Assembly: GCA_965215705.1 (NCBI GenBank)
Contig: CBDCEE010000003.1
Coordinates: forward strand, 1,302,001 to 1,366,000
Source of the DNA: JAAXPZ01 sp965215705
Lineage (GTDB): Bacteria > Campylobacterota > Campylobacteria > Campylobacterales > Sulfurovaceae
DNA length: 64,000 nucleotides
Reading direction: 5' to 3'
In this document: piece by piece, positions 24,533 through 32,425 of the stretch
How positions within the stretch are numbered: position 1 is the first letter of the stretch
Layout: every line of letters starts with the position of its first letter
Made by a program: the position numbers and the translations under genes
Notes under the pieces: model-generated
What the model was told of the DNA's origin: nothing
Databases searched by the model: none
The model's input: only the letters and a program-made list of their open reading frames with translations

Positions 24533-25447
24533 CTATGCCATTTGTGCTGCTACTTCTGCAGCAAAATCTTCTTCTGCTACTTCAATACCTTCACCAAGCT
24601 CAAGTCTCACGAAATCTACCAATGTAGCAGATCCGCCAGCTTCTTTGGCCACAGAACTAAGATACTCAGAGACAGACATTTTGTCATTCATAACAAATTT
24701 CTGATCTACCAGTGTATTGTCCTGTAGGAACCGCTTGATCTTTCCTGGAAGGATCTTCTCCAGGATCGCCTCTGGCTTACCCTCTTTGATGAGCTGTGCT
24801 CTAGCGATCTCTTTTTCTTTTTCGATTATGGCTGCATCGATCTTGCTCTCATCGAGAAACTTAGGACTCATCGCTGCTGCATGCATCGCGATCTCTTTGA
24901 GTGCACCTTTGACAGCTGCTGCTGTATCTGCACTGTCACATTTGGCTGCCACGATGACACCCACTTTACCATTCGCATGGACATAACCATTGACTGCTGT
25001 AGTCTCATCCGCCTCTATCGCAGCAAATCTTCTGGCTACCATGTTCTCACCGATGGTTGCGATATTGAGTGACATGAACTCTGCAAATGGCTGACCGTCA
25101 ATCTGTGAAGCATTGAGTGCTTCTGCATCATTGAGGTTGTTGGCATAGGCATGTGCTACCACTGCAGCGGTAAATGCTTTGAACTTCTCATTCTGTGCAA
25201 CAAAGTCCGTCTGAGAGTTGATCTCACCCAGTACGGCTTTATCATCACCTATTTTCATGACGATCGCACCTTCAGCTGCAACTTTACCCGCTTTCTTGGC
25301 GGCAGCTCCAAGGCCCTTCTTTCTGAGCCAGTCCTGTGCTGCATCCATATCTCCATCAGAGGCTGCAAGTGCTTGCTTGCAGTCCATCATCCCGGCATCA
25401 GTCATCTCTCTGAGTTTTTTGATATCTTTTGGTCCGAAATTTGCCAT
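24533..25447 (-). CDS. tsf: Elongation factor Ts
   Basis: A 304-residue nucleotide-exchange factor for EF-Tu. The N-terminal domain reads IKKLREMTDAGMMDCKQAL and a core TDFVA motif is present (NSQTDFVAQNEKF). It follows rpsB by two bases in the standard rpsB-tsf operon and ends at a strong terminator. Confidence 0.96.
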   Translation of the reverse strand: MANFGPKDIKKLREMTDAGMMDCKQALAASDGDMDAAQDWLRKKGLGAAAKKAGKVAAEGAIVMKIGDDKAVLGEINSQTDFVAQNEKFKAFTAAVVAHAYANNLNDAEALNASQIDGQPFAEFMSLNIATIGENMVARRFAAIEADETTAVNGYVHANGKVGVIVAAKCDSADTAAAVKGALKEIAMHAAAMSPKFLDESKIDAAIIEKEKEIARAQLIKEGKPEAILEKILPGKIKRFLQDNTLVDQKFVMNDKMSVSEYLSSVAKEAGGSATLVDFVRLELGEGIEVAEEDFAAEVAAQMA

Positions 25448-25449
25448 GA

Positions 25450-26589
25450 TTATGCCTCCGCCAATTCTTTTGCTGATGCAACTGCATCTCTAAAGTTGCC
25501 TTTAAAGCTATACTTCTCCTCCATCGTTTGGATCGCTTCATCACTCATGTTCGCTACATCTGCATAGCTGTAGAAACCTTCGTCATTGAGCTTGCCCTGA
25601 TAGACTTTACCCACACCAACAATCTTGGTCAGGTCATCACCTTTTTTATCTGTTTTTGCTGCTGCTTTTTTTGCTGGTGCTTTCTTTGCTACTTCTTTTT
25701 TAGGTGCTGCTGCTTTCTCTTCTTTGGCAGGAGCTTCTTTAGCTGGCGTTTCTTTCGCAGGCGCTTCTTTGGCAGGAGCCGCTTTCTCTTCTGTCTTTGC
25801 CTCTGCTACGATCTCTTTGACCTCTTCAGCAGATACATTTGCTTCTGCTGCTGCACTTATCGCTTCTACTGCTTCGGCAGCTTCTGGAGCCTCTTCACCA
25901 TGTGCTTCTGCATAGAGTGCTTTACCTTCGATACATGCATCCGCAATCTCTCTACAAAAGAGGTTGATTGATCTGATCGCATCATCATTTCCTGGGATTG
26001 GGTAGTCTACTAGATCTGGATCACAGTTGGTATCGAGTGGTGCCACCACTTTCATGCCCATTCTTCTAGCCTCTTTGACAGCGATGTGCTCTTTGACAGT
26101 ATCAACAACGAACATCATGTCAGGAAGTTTTTTCATATCTCTATAACCCTCAAGATAAGAGATAAGCTTGATCTTCTTTCTCTTGAGCATGAGTGCTTCT
26201 TTTTTAGTCAGCATATCGATCTGGCCATTCTCTTCCATCTGCTCGATGATCTCAAGTTTTCTGATTGATTTTTTGATCGTTGGGTAGTTGGTAAGCATTC
26301 CGCCCAACCATCTAGTAGATACAAACGGCATACCTGCTCTGAGTGCATGCTCTCTAACTGCTTGACGTGCCTGCTTTTTAGTTCCGACAAAGATCACAGT
26401 CTGACCTTCTGCTACTGCATCTCTGACGACATTGTATGTAAATCTAAAGTATCTGAGTGTTTTTTGAAGGTCGATGATGTAGATATTTTTTCTCTCACCA
26501 AAGATGAATTTCTTCATTTTTGGATTCCATCTTCTTGTTTGGTGTCCAAAGTGCATACCGCACTCTAGTAGGTCTTTCATTGTTACCAT
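25450..26589 (-). CDS. rpsB: 30S ribosomal protein S2 with a long C-terminal extension
   Basis: A 379-residue protein. The first ~230 residues are a normal S2 (VTMKDLLECGMHFGHQTRRWNPKM in pieces, FVGTKKQA, RWLGGMLTN). The remaining ~150 are an Ala/Glu/Lys/Pro-rich linker with KEAPAK-type repeats, followed by a ~60-residue helix-hairpin-helix-like domain (LTKIVGVGKVYQGKLNDEGFYSYADV in part) of the kind also found fused to L21 in some bacteria. The start at 26589 is chosen because GGAGAC precedes it; the 8-codon upstream extension lacks support. The extension may bind nucleic acid at the ribosome surface (inference). Confidence 0.94.
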   Translation of the reverse strand: MVTMKDLLECGMHFGHQTRRWNPKMKKFIFGERKNIYIIDLQKTLRYFRFTYNVVRDAVAEGQTVIFVGTKKQARQAVREHALRAGMPFVSTRWLGGMLTNYPTIKKSIRKLEIIEQMEENGQIDMLTKKEALMLKRKKIKLISYLEGYRDMKKLPDMMFVVDTVKEHIAVKEARRMGMKVVAPLDTNCDPDLVDYPIPGNDDAIRSINLFCREIADACIEGKALYAEAHGEEAPEAAEAVEAISAAAEANVSAEEVKEIVAEAKTEEKAAPAKEAPAKETPAKEAPAKEEKAAAPKKEVAKKAPAKKAAAKTDKKGDDLTKIVGVGKVYQGKLNDEGFYSYADVANMSDEAIQTMEEKYSFKGNFRDAVASAKELAEA

Positions 26590-26682
26590 TTTGTCTCCTT
26601 GGTATATTAACATTAGTGATAGGAAGCTTTATGCGCATTGCACTGCTTCGACTTAGGTTTGATGCCGCTGTAGTCCTTAACG

Positions 26683-26697
26683 CTTCGACAAGCTCAG
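26683..26697 (+). repeat. CTTCGACARGCTCAG repeat arm
   Basis: Exact CTTCGACAAGCTCAG, a single arm of the element found in full inside alaS. It lies about 95 bp upstream of the rpsB start. Confidence 0.7.
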
Positions 26698-26929
26698 CGC
26701 AACCATTCAAGGAATAACTACATGTGTATTTCCGATATCCAAGTTGTTTGCACAACCCTGTTAAAGAATATGGACGCGGATTATACCGAAAAGATGTTTA
26801 AAGATTGATAGAAATAGCTAAGAGAGAAGATTCCACCAGAGGAATGGTGGAACCACAAAATATCTACTGCACCTGTACCCTGATCGCAGATGGATTACCC
26901 GCACCTGTTTTTCCACACTTGCACTAAGT

Positions 26930-26953
26930 GTTCCGTATCGGGAGATACGGAAC
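26930..26953. repeat. GTTCC-stem palindromic repeat, copy 2
   Basis: Arms GTTCCGTATC and GATACGGAAC around GGGA, followed by GAG as in the copy at 15024. It is flanked by TTTCCACACT on one side and TTTCCACATT on the other, resembling a short target duplication. Confidence 0.75.
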
Positions 26954-26997
26954 GAGAAGGATTTCCACATTCAGTATAAGAACCAACTGTAAAACAA

Positions 26998-27819
26998 TCA
27001 ATTAAACTTGTAATGGATATGGCATGTCCTTATGGCATTTCTCGCACCTTCTATAGTGTTGGTATTGTTGGGAGGATTAAAGGTGATCACGTATGCATAA
27101 TTCGCATTATCCACAATGATATCCGTCATACTACTATCTGTCTCTACATAACTATCGCTGTCGCTGCTCGATCGTGAAATCTGCCCTACCGTCAAAGAGA
27201 TCTCTCCCAAATTTGCAGCATCCAGTTTCTGCCCATATAGGCCTACGTCCATATTGTCCGTTCCCCCGTCGTTTTTCACTATTTCACAACTAAAAGAGAC
27301 AATTTCAGCACCATCAGGGAGAGACACGGGAGCCAGTGCCGCACAGGCGCTCGCACTTGAAGACGATAAAAAATGGAATTGGAGATTAAGTGCCAAACCT
27401 GAAAAACAAGTCTGTGTATTATCTGCTCGAAAAGCTGATGGCTGCACTGACACCACGCCATTGCTTCGCCAGAAGGTGATAGTGTTCCCTGAGTGCACTC
27501 CCCTCAACCCCCCTCTTGCGGTTACCTCGTCAATTTTGGTGGATATATCATTCTCATTATTAGTGATTTTATCACTGTTTTCTTGAATGCTTGCGAGATT
27601 CGAAGTAGTGTGATCGTTGTTGCTAGCAATGCTTGTTTCATGCGTCCTGATATGATCAGCATTTTCTGTCGCCGCTATTTCCAGGGCTCTGAAATTTTCG
27701 TTGACTTCCGAAGCTTTGGCTGTTTGACCAGCTACAAAGGTATTGGGGATCGTCACACTCCCCGCCATCACCATTGATCCTGCGGCCATCAGGCCGATCA
27801 GCATGTGTGTTGTTTTCAT
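26998..27819 (-). CDS. Secreted protein with a coiled-coil stalk, fibre-like
   Basis: A 273-residue exported protein with a signal peptide (about 19 residues, ending VMAG). It continues TIPNTFVAGQTAKASEVNENF, a segment often found at the start of phage-tail-fibre-like and adhesin-like proteins, then an Asn/Glu/Ile-rich heptad region (about residues 45-95) that should form a coiled coil. A C-terminal beta domain with several cysteines follows. This is a stalk-and-head layout. It lies 40 bp after the small lipoprotein gene and is probably cotranscribed. No specific function can be named. Confidence 0.7.
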   Translation of the reverse strand: MKTTHMLIGLMAAGSMVMAGSVTIPNTFVAGQTAKASEVNENFRALEIAATENADHIRTHETSIASNNDHTTSNLASIQENSDKITNNENDISTKIDEVTARGGLRGVHSGNTITFWRSNGVVSVQPSAFRADNTQTCFSGLALNLQFHFLSSSSASACAALAPVSLPDGAEIVSFSCEIVKNDGGTDNMDVGLYGQKLDAANLGEISLTVGQISRSSSDSDSYVETDSSMTDIIVDNANYAYVITFNPPNNTNTIEGARNAIRTCHIHYKFN

Positions 27820-27859
27820 CCTATTCTCCTTTTGGTTTGATTGTGGTTGAGGATCGGGC

Positions 27860-28012
27860 TCATTTCCATGTGCCTTGATCCCACTTCATCGTATCCCATT
27901 GGCTGCTGGCCGTTGCGTTGCCATCACCACCTCCACCACCTCCACCGCACGCACTGAGCATGATTGCAGTCAGTGCAACGATGAGGTATACTATTGCATT
28001 GTGTCTTTTCAT
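27860..28012 (-). CDS. Very small glycine-rich lipoprotein
   Basis: A 50-residue product missed by length-limited gene finding: start MKRHNAIVYLIVALTAIMLS, lipobox SAC, a run of seven glycines, then a short tail rich in Trp, Ser and Asp (QWDTMKWDQGTWK). AAAGGAG lies 6 bp before the ATG. It precedes the coiled-coil secreted protein in the same direction, and a poly-G/C tract lies about 70 bp upstream of its start, just beyond a TACAAT -10. Confidence 0.7.
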   Translation of the reverse strand: MKRHNAIVYLIVALTAIMLSACGGGGGGGDGNATASSQWDTMKWDQGTWK

Positions 28013-28081
28013 ATCTACTCCTTTTACTATGGCACATTAAGTATTGTAACAAAAGGTTGTGTCGAAATTGTGTCATGAGAA

Positions 28082-28092
28082 GGGGGGGGGGG
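28082..28092. repeat. Homopolymeric G tract (about 11 G)
   Basis: An uninterrupted G run on the plus strand (C run on the minus strand) in the 125-bp gap upstream of the small lipoprotein gene. On the minus strand it falls roughly 50-60 bp upstream of the start site expected from TACAAT near 28036. Such tracts mediate phase variation in Campylobacterota. Confidence 0.75.
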
Positions 28093-28137
28093 TAGAGTCG
28101 TTATCCTATCGAGATATAGAAAAAGAGACAGCATATA

Positions 28138-28938
28138 CTATCTAGTATAGCTGTCCATCCGGTTAAACCATCCTTTTTTAAAGCGCTTGAGGTTTCTCTT
28201 GGGTGGGCAGATACGGGTGAGGCGATTCAGCACCCATTTGCCTGACTTGGCAAAGGCACGGTAGGGGTTGGTATCTTTGGTATCCATGCGGGTGAGTACC
28301 TGATAGAGTCCCCAGCCTTTACCCTGATAGCGTTCGCCTTTGTTGACTCCATCGCCTTTAAAGTTGATGTAGTCAATGAGGATATAAGCTCCCTGTGGGT
28401 TGATCGTGCCACTCTTTTTGTAGAGGAGTCGTTTGTAGTTGTACGCTACGATCTCGCCTTGTCCTCTGGCTTTGGCATAGGAGAGGATACGTGGGAAGGA
28501 GCTGTTGAGACGGTGCAGCATGAAGCGTGCCTGCAAGCCTTTGGTGCTGTTCATAAAGGCTGTGAGTTCTCGCATCTTCTTCGTGTTATGCTTCTTGGCA
28601 TACTGCCACTGGGCGTAACTGTTCCAGACACAGTGAAGCTTGGGGGTGAGCCACTTGGGAGGCTTGGCTCCTCGGTCTGTGATATACTGCAACATCGGAG
28701 GAAATGCCTCCCAGAACCACATCGGCTTATCGGCAGTAAACCAGATGAAGTGCCCAATCCCCACAGAAGCAAACTCTTCACCCTTGTTCCACCAAACCAG
28801 CTTGCTCTTTTTGCCAGACCCTTCGTTGAGCCAGATCTTGTGGGCGATCTGGTTGGCTTGGGTGTCTGTGAGGTGGAGTTCGGCAGCAGAGAGGGAGAGA
28901 AGTGAAAAAAGCATCAACGGTAAAATTTTTTGAAACAT
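28138..28938 (-). CDS. Secreted protein of unknown function, lysozyme-fold-like motifs
   Basis: A 266-residue exported protein with a signal peptide (FQKILPLMLFSLLSLSAAE). Near residues 30-65 it has KIWLNEGSG...WWNKGEEFASVGIGHFIWF: a glutamate followed by a G-x-G-H segment recalls the lysozyme superfamily, but I cannot confirm homology. It is tryptophan-rich throughout. The start is placed at 28938 because AAAGGATT precedes an ATG-ATG pair; a longer frame to 28980 would be translated from a REP palindrome (28951-28975). Single gene downstream of the peroxiredoxin gene. Confidence 0.7.
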   Translation of the reverse strand: MFQKILPLMLFSLLSLSAAELHLTDTQANQIAHKIWLNEGSGKKSKLVWWNKGEEFASVGIGHFIWFTADKPMWFWEAFPPMLQYITDRGAKPPKWLTPKLHCVWNSYAQWQYAKKHNTKKMRELTAFMNSTKGLQARFMLHRLNSSFPRILSYAKARGQGEIVAYNYKRLLYKKSGTINPQGAYILIDYINFKGDGVNKGERYQGKGWGLYQVLTRMDTKDTNPYRAFAKSGKWVLNRLTRICPPKRNLKRFKKGWFNRMDSYTR

Positions 28939-28950
28939 CATAATCCTTTC

Positions 28951-29016
28951 GTAGGGGTCGATTCCATATCGACCCGGCATGCCAATCCATAGGGCAGATA
29001 CAGGATCTGCCCCTAC
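28951..29016. repeat. Inverted pair of GTAG-type REP hairpins (BIME-like)
   Basis: REP 1 (28951-28975, plus) is GTAGGGGTCGAT...ATCGACCC; REP 2 (28992-29016, minus) is GTAGGGGCAGAT...ATCTGCCC. Both begin GTAG followed by a GC-rich stem, and they face each other 16 bp apart. GTAG plus hairpin is the hallmark of REPs mobilised by RAYT (TnpA-REP) transposases. A third member is at 47012. Confidence 0.8.
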
Positions 29017-29022
29017 ACAATA

Positions 29023-29490
29023 TTACCCTTGAAGCTCGATAAGCTTCTGCTTCACCACTTCTACATGCCCCTTAACACGTACTTTCTCCCAGACTGCTGC
29101 GACCTTTCCCTCAGGATCGATGATAAAGGTAGAACGTACCACACCCATATACTCTCTGCCCATAAATTTCTTGAGCTGCCAGACACCGTAGGCTTCACAA
29201 GCCTCTTTCTCTTCGTCTGCCAGTAGTGTAATACCCAGCTCTTTTTTCTCGATAAAACTTCTGTGCTTTTTAGGACTATCCGGGCTGACACCCAGAATCG
29301 TTGCTCCCAGTCCTGAAAAGTCTGGCATCGCAGCAGTAAATTCACAGGCTTCTGTGGTGCAGCCTGGGGTATTGTCTTTGGGGTAGAAGTAGAGTACGAT
29401 CCAGCCGCCCTGCAGGTCACGCAGGCAGACCTCCTCTTCATCTTGGTTGGGTAGGCAAAATGCCGGGGCTTGATCTCCGATCTGTAGCAT
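29023..29490 (-). CDS. bcp: Thioredoxin-dependent peroxiredoxin, PrxQ/Bcp type
   Basis: A 155-residue cytoplasmic peroxidase reducing H2O2 and organic hydroperoxides. PKDNTPGCTTEACEF holds the peroxidatic cysteine (PGC) and, five residues on, the second cysteine typical of PrxQ. Starts LQIGDQAPAFCLPNQD. Single gene, with a GTAGGG-headed hairpin just upstream. Confidence 0.95.
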   Translation of the reverse strand: MLQIGDQAPAFCLPNQDEEEVCLRDLQGGWIVLYFYPKDNTPGCTTEACEFTAAMPDFSGLGATILGVSPDSPKKHRSFIEKKELGITLLADEEKEACEAYGVWQLKKFMGREYMGVVRSTFIIDPEGKVAAVWEKVRVKGHVEVVKQKLIELQG

Positions 29491-29501
29491 GAGGTATCCT
29501 T

Positions 29502-29528
29502 GTAGGGAACCTCTAGTAATAGGTTTCC
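29502..29528. repeat. Possible GTAG-type hairpin upstream of bcp
   Basis: GTAGGGAACCT followed by AGGTTTCC makes an imperfect hairpin headed by GTAG, between the divergent bcp and small-ORF starts. Weaker resemblance than the copies at 28951 and 47012. Confidence 0.35.
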
Positions 29529-29555
29529 TTTAGTTTTATTTGGTATTATAGCAGA

Positions 29556-29771
29556 ATGAAAGCTGAAAATGAACCAAGCAAAGAGACACTGCTCGCAGAG
29601 ATAGAGCATCTTATGAGCTACGGAAAATCCGAACCCACCATCAACCCTGATCTACTTGCTTATCTGGAGATCCATGATCTCATCGGCATCAAACGCCAAC
29701 TGTTGGCAAAGGTTGGTACACTGACTGAAGAGGATAAAGCGTGGCTGGAGCAGTTCAAGAAGTACGATTAA
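29556..29771 (+). CDS. Small acidic protein of unknown function
   Basis: A 71-residue frame, mostly predicted helical, with a charged N-terminus (MKAENEPSKETLLAEIEHLM) and a C-terminal helix ending EQFKKYD. No membrane segment or motif. It is divergent from bcp and its stop overlaps the DUF523 stop by 4 bp. Composition and tight packing suggest a real gene; I do not recognise a family. Confidence 0.6.
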   Translation: MKAENEPSKETLLAEIEHLMSYGKSEPTINPDLLAYLEIHDLIGIKRQLLAKVGTLTEEDKAWLEQFKKYD

Positions 29772-30202
29772 TATCGCTCCGCATCCCAACACATAATACC
29801 CTTCTCTTTCGCCACCTCCGCCATCAATCCTATCGCCTCTTCTGAGAGCAGATTCTTCTGCCTATCATAGAGTCTCGCAGAGCACACACCACAGCTGGGA
29901 CTACGGTCCTTACCGATAAAGAGATCGATATCGGGATGGGTGTCAAAAAATGCCTCTGCATAGGCAATGATAGGCTGAGAGAGGTCAGCCCCTGTAAGGT
30001 TGGAGAGGGCTCTGATCCCCTGCTGGGTTTCTATGAGATCCATGGTGGGTCTTGGGGTACCATAGCAGAAATCCTCTGGACAGAAAGGTACCAGCTCATT
30101 GCCATCAAGCCTCTCCAGTAATGCACTGTCATGGTTTTCCCTGCCATCATAACGGCACGTCCTACCCAACAAACAGGCAGAGATCGCTATCTTTTTCATC
30201 AT
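29768..30202 (-). CDS. DUF523 family protein
   Basis: A 144-residue cytoplasmic protein with the family pattern: ISACLLGRTCRYDG at the start, LVPFCPEDFCYGTPR in the middle, and DRSPSCGVCSARLYD near residue 103. Four conserved cysteines suggest metal or cluster binding; no activity is established that I know of. A second ATG one codon later has better spacing to AAGGATG. Confidence 0.85.
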   Translation of the reverse strand: MMKKIAISACLLGRTCRYDGRENHDSALLERLDGNELVPFCPEDFCYGTPRPTMDLIETQQGIRALSNLTGADLSQPIIAYAEAFFDTHPDIDLFIGKDRSPSCGVCSARLYDRQKNLLSEEAIGLMAEVAKEKGIMCWDAERY

Positions 30203-30259
30203 TCATCCTTGTAGTATGTGCAACAAGCCCTAGGCAAAATTCTCTCAAAGAACATTTCT

Positions 30260-30345
30260 GTCATCCTGAACTAGATTCAGGATCCACGATATCAACAAGC
30301 TCAGAATTCTCGTGACTGTAGATTCTGAATCAAGTCCAGAATGAC
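30260..30345. repeat. Inverted pair of GTCATYCTGRACT...GATTCAGRATC repeats
   Basis: Unit 1 at 30260-30284 (GTCATCCTGAACT..GATTCAGGATC) and unit 2 inverted at 30321-30345 (GTCATTCTGGACTTGATTCAGAATC on the minus strand) differ by paired changes, and each can form a CTGAA/TTCAG-type stem. They lie between the DUF523 and DUF420 genes. Confidence 0.75.
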
Positions 30346-30352
30346 GACAATA

Positions 30353-30832
30353 TCAATACACAAACAACAACAGGTAGACCCAAACTCCTGTCAATGCTGT
30401 CAGAAATATACCGATCAAAGTCAGCTTGGCTCTGGCGATATGCCGTACGGAGAAGCCTCCAGGCAGACTACCATCCTGATAGTGCCCATAGGCTTGCCAA
30501 AGCGTTTTTGCCCAGTAGATGGTCGTGGCGGTGGAGATGATGATATGAATAATCAGTACCGTCAGCAAGAGCGTAATAGAGCGGGGGTTACCCTCGATAA
30601 AGCTATTGAAGCCGCCACCGACCCGCACCCCATACTCAAACCACCCTACTACGATCACAGAGGTGATAAAAACCAGTATCTGATAAAAGGTATGAAATCC
30701 ATAATACCCCTTGCGTATCAACCCTACACCTAACCAGACGAGAAATGGCAACAGTGCCACCACGATCGTCACAAAATCCATAAAAAAAGGTGCTTTCGTT
30801 CCCAAAAACCCCGGTGCAAACATATAGTCCAT
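30353..30832 (-). CDS. DUF420-family integral membrane protein
   Basis: A 159-residue protein with four to five membrane helices. FHTFYQILVFITSVIVV and the conserved HARAKLTLIG-type HIARAKLTLIGIFLTALTGVWVY segment match DUF420 proteins, often linked to heme-copper oxidase assembly. It starts 9 bp after the aldehyde dehydrogenase stop and is probably in the same transcript. Specific role unknown. Confidence 0.75.
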   Translation of the reverse strand: MDYMFAPGFLGTKAPFFMDFVTIVVALLPFLVWLGVGLIRKGYYGFHTFYQILVFITSVIVVGWFEYGVRVGGGFNSFIEGNPRSITLLLTVLIIHIIISTATTIYWAKTLWQAYGHYQDGSLPGGFSVRHIARAKLTLIGIFLTALTGVWVYLLLFVY

Positions 30833-30841
30833 AAGAATCCT

Positions 30842-32290
30842 TTAAAAAATCATCACTGTTTTGATCTCGGTAAACTCTTCGAGTGCCCACTTGGGACCCT
30901 CTCTGCCTACACCTGAAAGCTTGCTACCCCCATAGGGTTGGATATCGAAACGTACGGTCGGGATATCATTGATGATCACCCCTCCACACTCTGCATCCTC
31001 GATAAAATGCTGCGTGGTTGCCAGTGAATTGGTAAAAATACTATACTGGAGCCCATACGGTGACTGATTGATCTTGGTGATAGCCGTCTTGTAGTCAGGG
31101 ACACTTACCAGACTCACGATCGGTGCAAAGACCTCTTCGCAGATGATCTTCATCTCATCGGTCACATTGGACATCACTGTCGGAGGGAAGATCCCCTCAA
31201 TCTCCTCTCCACCTGCTGCCACCACAGCACCTTCATCTTTGGCGCTTGCTACCCAGCTCTTGGCTCGGTGTCTGGCATCTTCATCAATCAGTGGTCCCAT
31301 GAAGGTCTCCTCTTCATAAGGAGACCCTACCTTGAGTAGGGCTGTCTCAGCAGCGATCAGTTCAGTGAACTGCTCATATACCTCCTCATGCACATAGATA
31401 CGCTGTAGCGAGATACAGACCTGTCCGGAGTTGTAGAAGGCACCAAAGGCACATTTCTTGGCTGCCATCTCCAGATCAGCATCCTTGTCCACAAAACTTG
31501 CGGCATTGCCTCCCAGCTCCAAAGAGACTTTCTTGATCCCTGCCTGCTGGGTGATGATCTTTCCCACAGGCACAGAGCCTGTGAAGCTCACTGCTCTGGC
31601 GATAGGGCTTTTGACCAGTGTGGAGCCTACCTCTGCATCCCCATAGACCAGACTGAGGGCATCGGGTATCGCATACTCCGAATCGATAAAGAGTTTGGCT
31701 AGACGATAGGCGGTCAGTGGGGCTTCTGGCGTGGGCTTGAGCACGACGCTGTTACCTGCTCCCAGCGCCGGAGCGATCTTATGTGCGATAAGATTGAGTG
31801 GGAAGTTAAAAGGGGTGATACAGACACAGACACCCAATGGTACACGGTTGTAGTATGCCAGTACTTTTTTGCCACTCGCAGTCGCATCAGTAGGGATCGT
31901 CTCTCCTCCTAGATGGATCAGCTCCTTCGCGGTGAGCTCTATAGTCTCTGCACAACGGAGCACTTCGATACGGGCAAACTTGAGAGGTTTGGCGATCTCA
32001 TCTGCCATCAGTTTGGCAAAATCTTCACTATACTCTCGTAGCTTTGCCGCAACATCCTCCAGCCATGCGATACGCTGATGCAAGGGAGACTTGGCTACCA
32101 CTGGAGCAGCCCTCTGTGCGATCTCTAGCGCCCGAAGGGCATCCTCTTCATGGCAGATAGGAAAGATACTGACCACTTTGCTGTTATAGGGGCTCTTGCG
32201 TTCACTTTTTGCCTCTTTGGTCTCTACGGTAGAGCCAAACAGTATCTTTGCCTCTTTGGGATTCTCTTTGGTATCAAATATTCCAAACAT
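30842..32290 (-). CDS. NAD(P)-dependent aldehyde dehydrogenase
   Basis: A 482-residue ALDH-superfamily enzyme. FNFPLNLIAHKIAPALGAGN is the cofactor-binding segment, SFTGSVPVG the second, LELGGNA holds the catalytic glutamate, and NSGQVCISLQR the catalytic cysteine. It resembles the lactaldehyde/glyceraldehyde-3-phosphate (non-phosphorylating) branch, but substrate cannot be fixed from sequence. It is followed by the DUF420 gene. Confidence 0.92.
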   Translation of the reverse strand: MFGIFDTKENPKEAKILFGSTVETKEAKSERKSPYNSKVVSIFPICHEEDALRALEIAQRAAPVVAKSPLHQRIAWLEDVAAKLREYSEDFAKLMADEIAKPLKFARIEVLRCAETIELTAKELIHLGGETIPTDATASGKKVLAYYNRVPLGVCVCITPFNFPLNLIAHKIAPALGAGNSVVLKPTPEAPLTAYRLAKLFIDSEYAIPDALSLVYGDAEVGSTLVKSPIARAVSFTGSVPVGKIITQQAGIKKVSLELGGNAASFVDKDADLEMAAKKCAFGAFYNSGQVCISLQRIYVHEEVYEQFTELIAAETALLKVGSPYEEETFMGPLIDEDARHRAKSWVASAKDEGAVVAAGGEEIEGIFPPTVMSNVTDEMKIICEEVFAPIVSLVSVPDYKTAITKINQSPYGLQYSIFTNSLATTQHFIEDAECGGVIINDIPTVRFDIQPYGGSKLSGVGREGPKWALEEFTEIKTVMIF

Positions 32291-32389
32291 TTCACACTCC
32301 TCACAAGTATATATCTATGTAGATTATAGCAAATTTATGATTGGAGATTCCAGCAAAGAGCCGTGGATAAACGTATACTGTATCATCTG

Positions 32390-32409
32390 ACCCACTTGAA
32401 AATGGGTCG
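32390..32409. terminator. Hairpin after the histidine kinase gene
   Basis: GACCCA and TGGGTC arms flank an 8-base A-rich loop about 17 bp beyond the kinase stop. It may end the four-gene PilJ-kinase transcript. Confidence 0.45.
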
Positions 32410-32425
32410 ATTCTATTAAAGAATT

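Larger units (their letters stand above)
26590..26997. other. Intergenic region upstream of rpsB
   Basis: About 400 bp without an intact gene. It holds the rpsB promoter region, a single arm of the CTTCGACARGCTCAG repeat (26683-26697) and a GTTCC-stem palindrome (26930-26953) flanked by near-identical TTTCCACA copies. Minus-strand frames on both sides of that palindrome look protein-like but are broken relative to each other. Confidence 0.5.

Noticed and set aside
25528..25971. Cysteine/phenylalanine-rich plus-strand frame opposite rpsB
   Set aside because: Low-complexity antisense of the Ala/Lys-rich S2 extension.
28960..28976. GGTCGATTCC as a tRNA T-arm
   Set aside because: It is part of a GTAG REP hairpin; no acceptor or anticodon stems are found around it.
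30901..30960. CxxC-like or secretion features in the aldehyde dehydrogenase C-terminus
   Set aside because: No real motif; standard ALDH ending.
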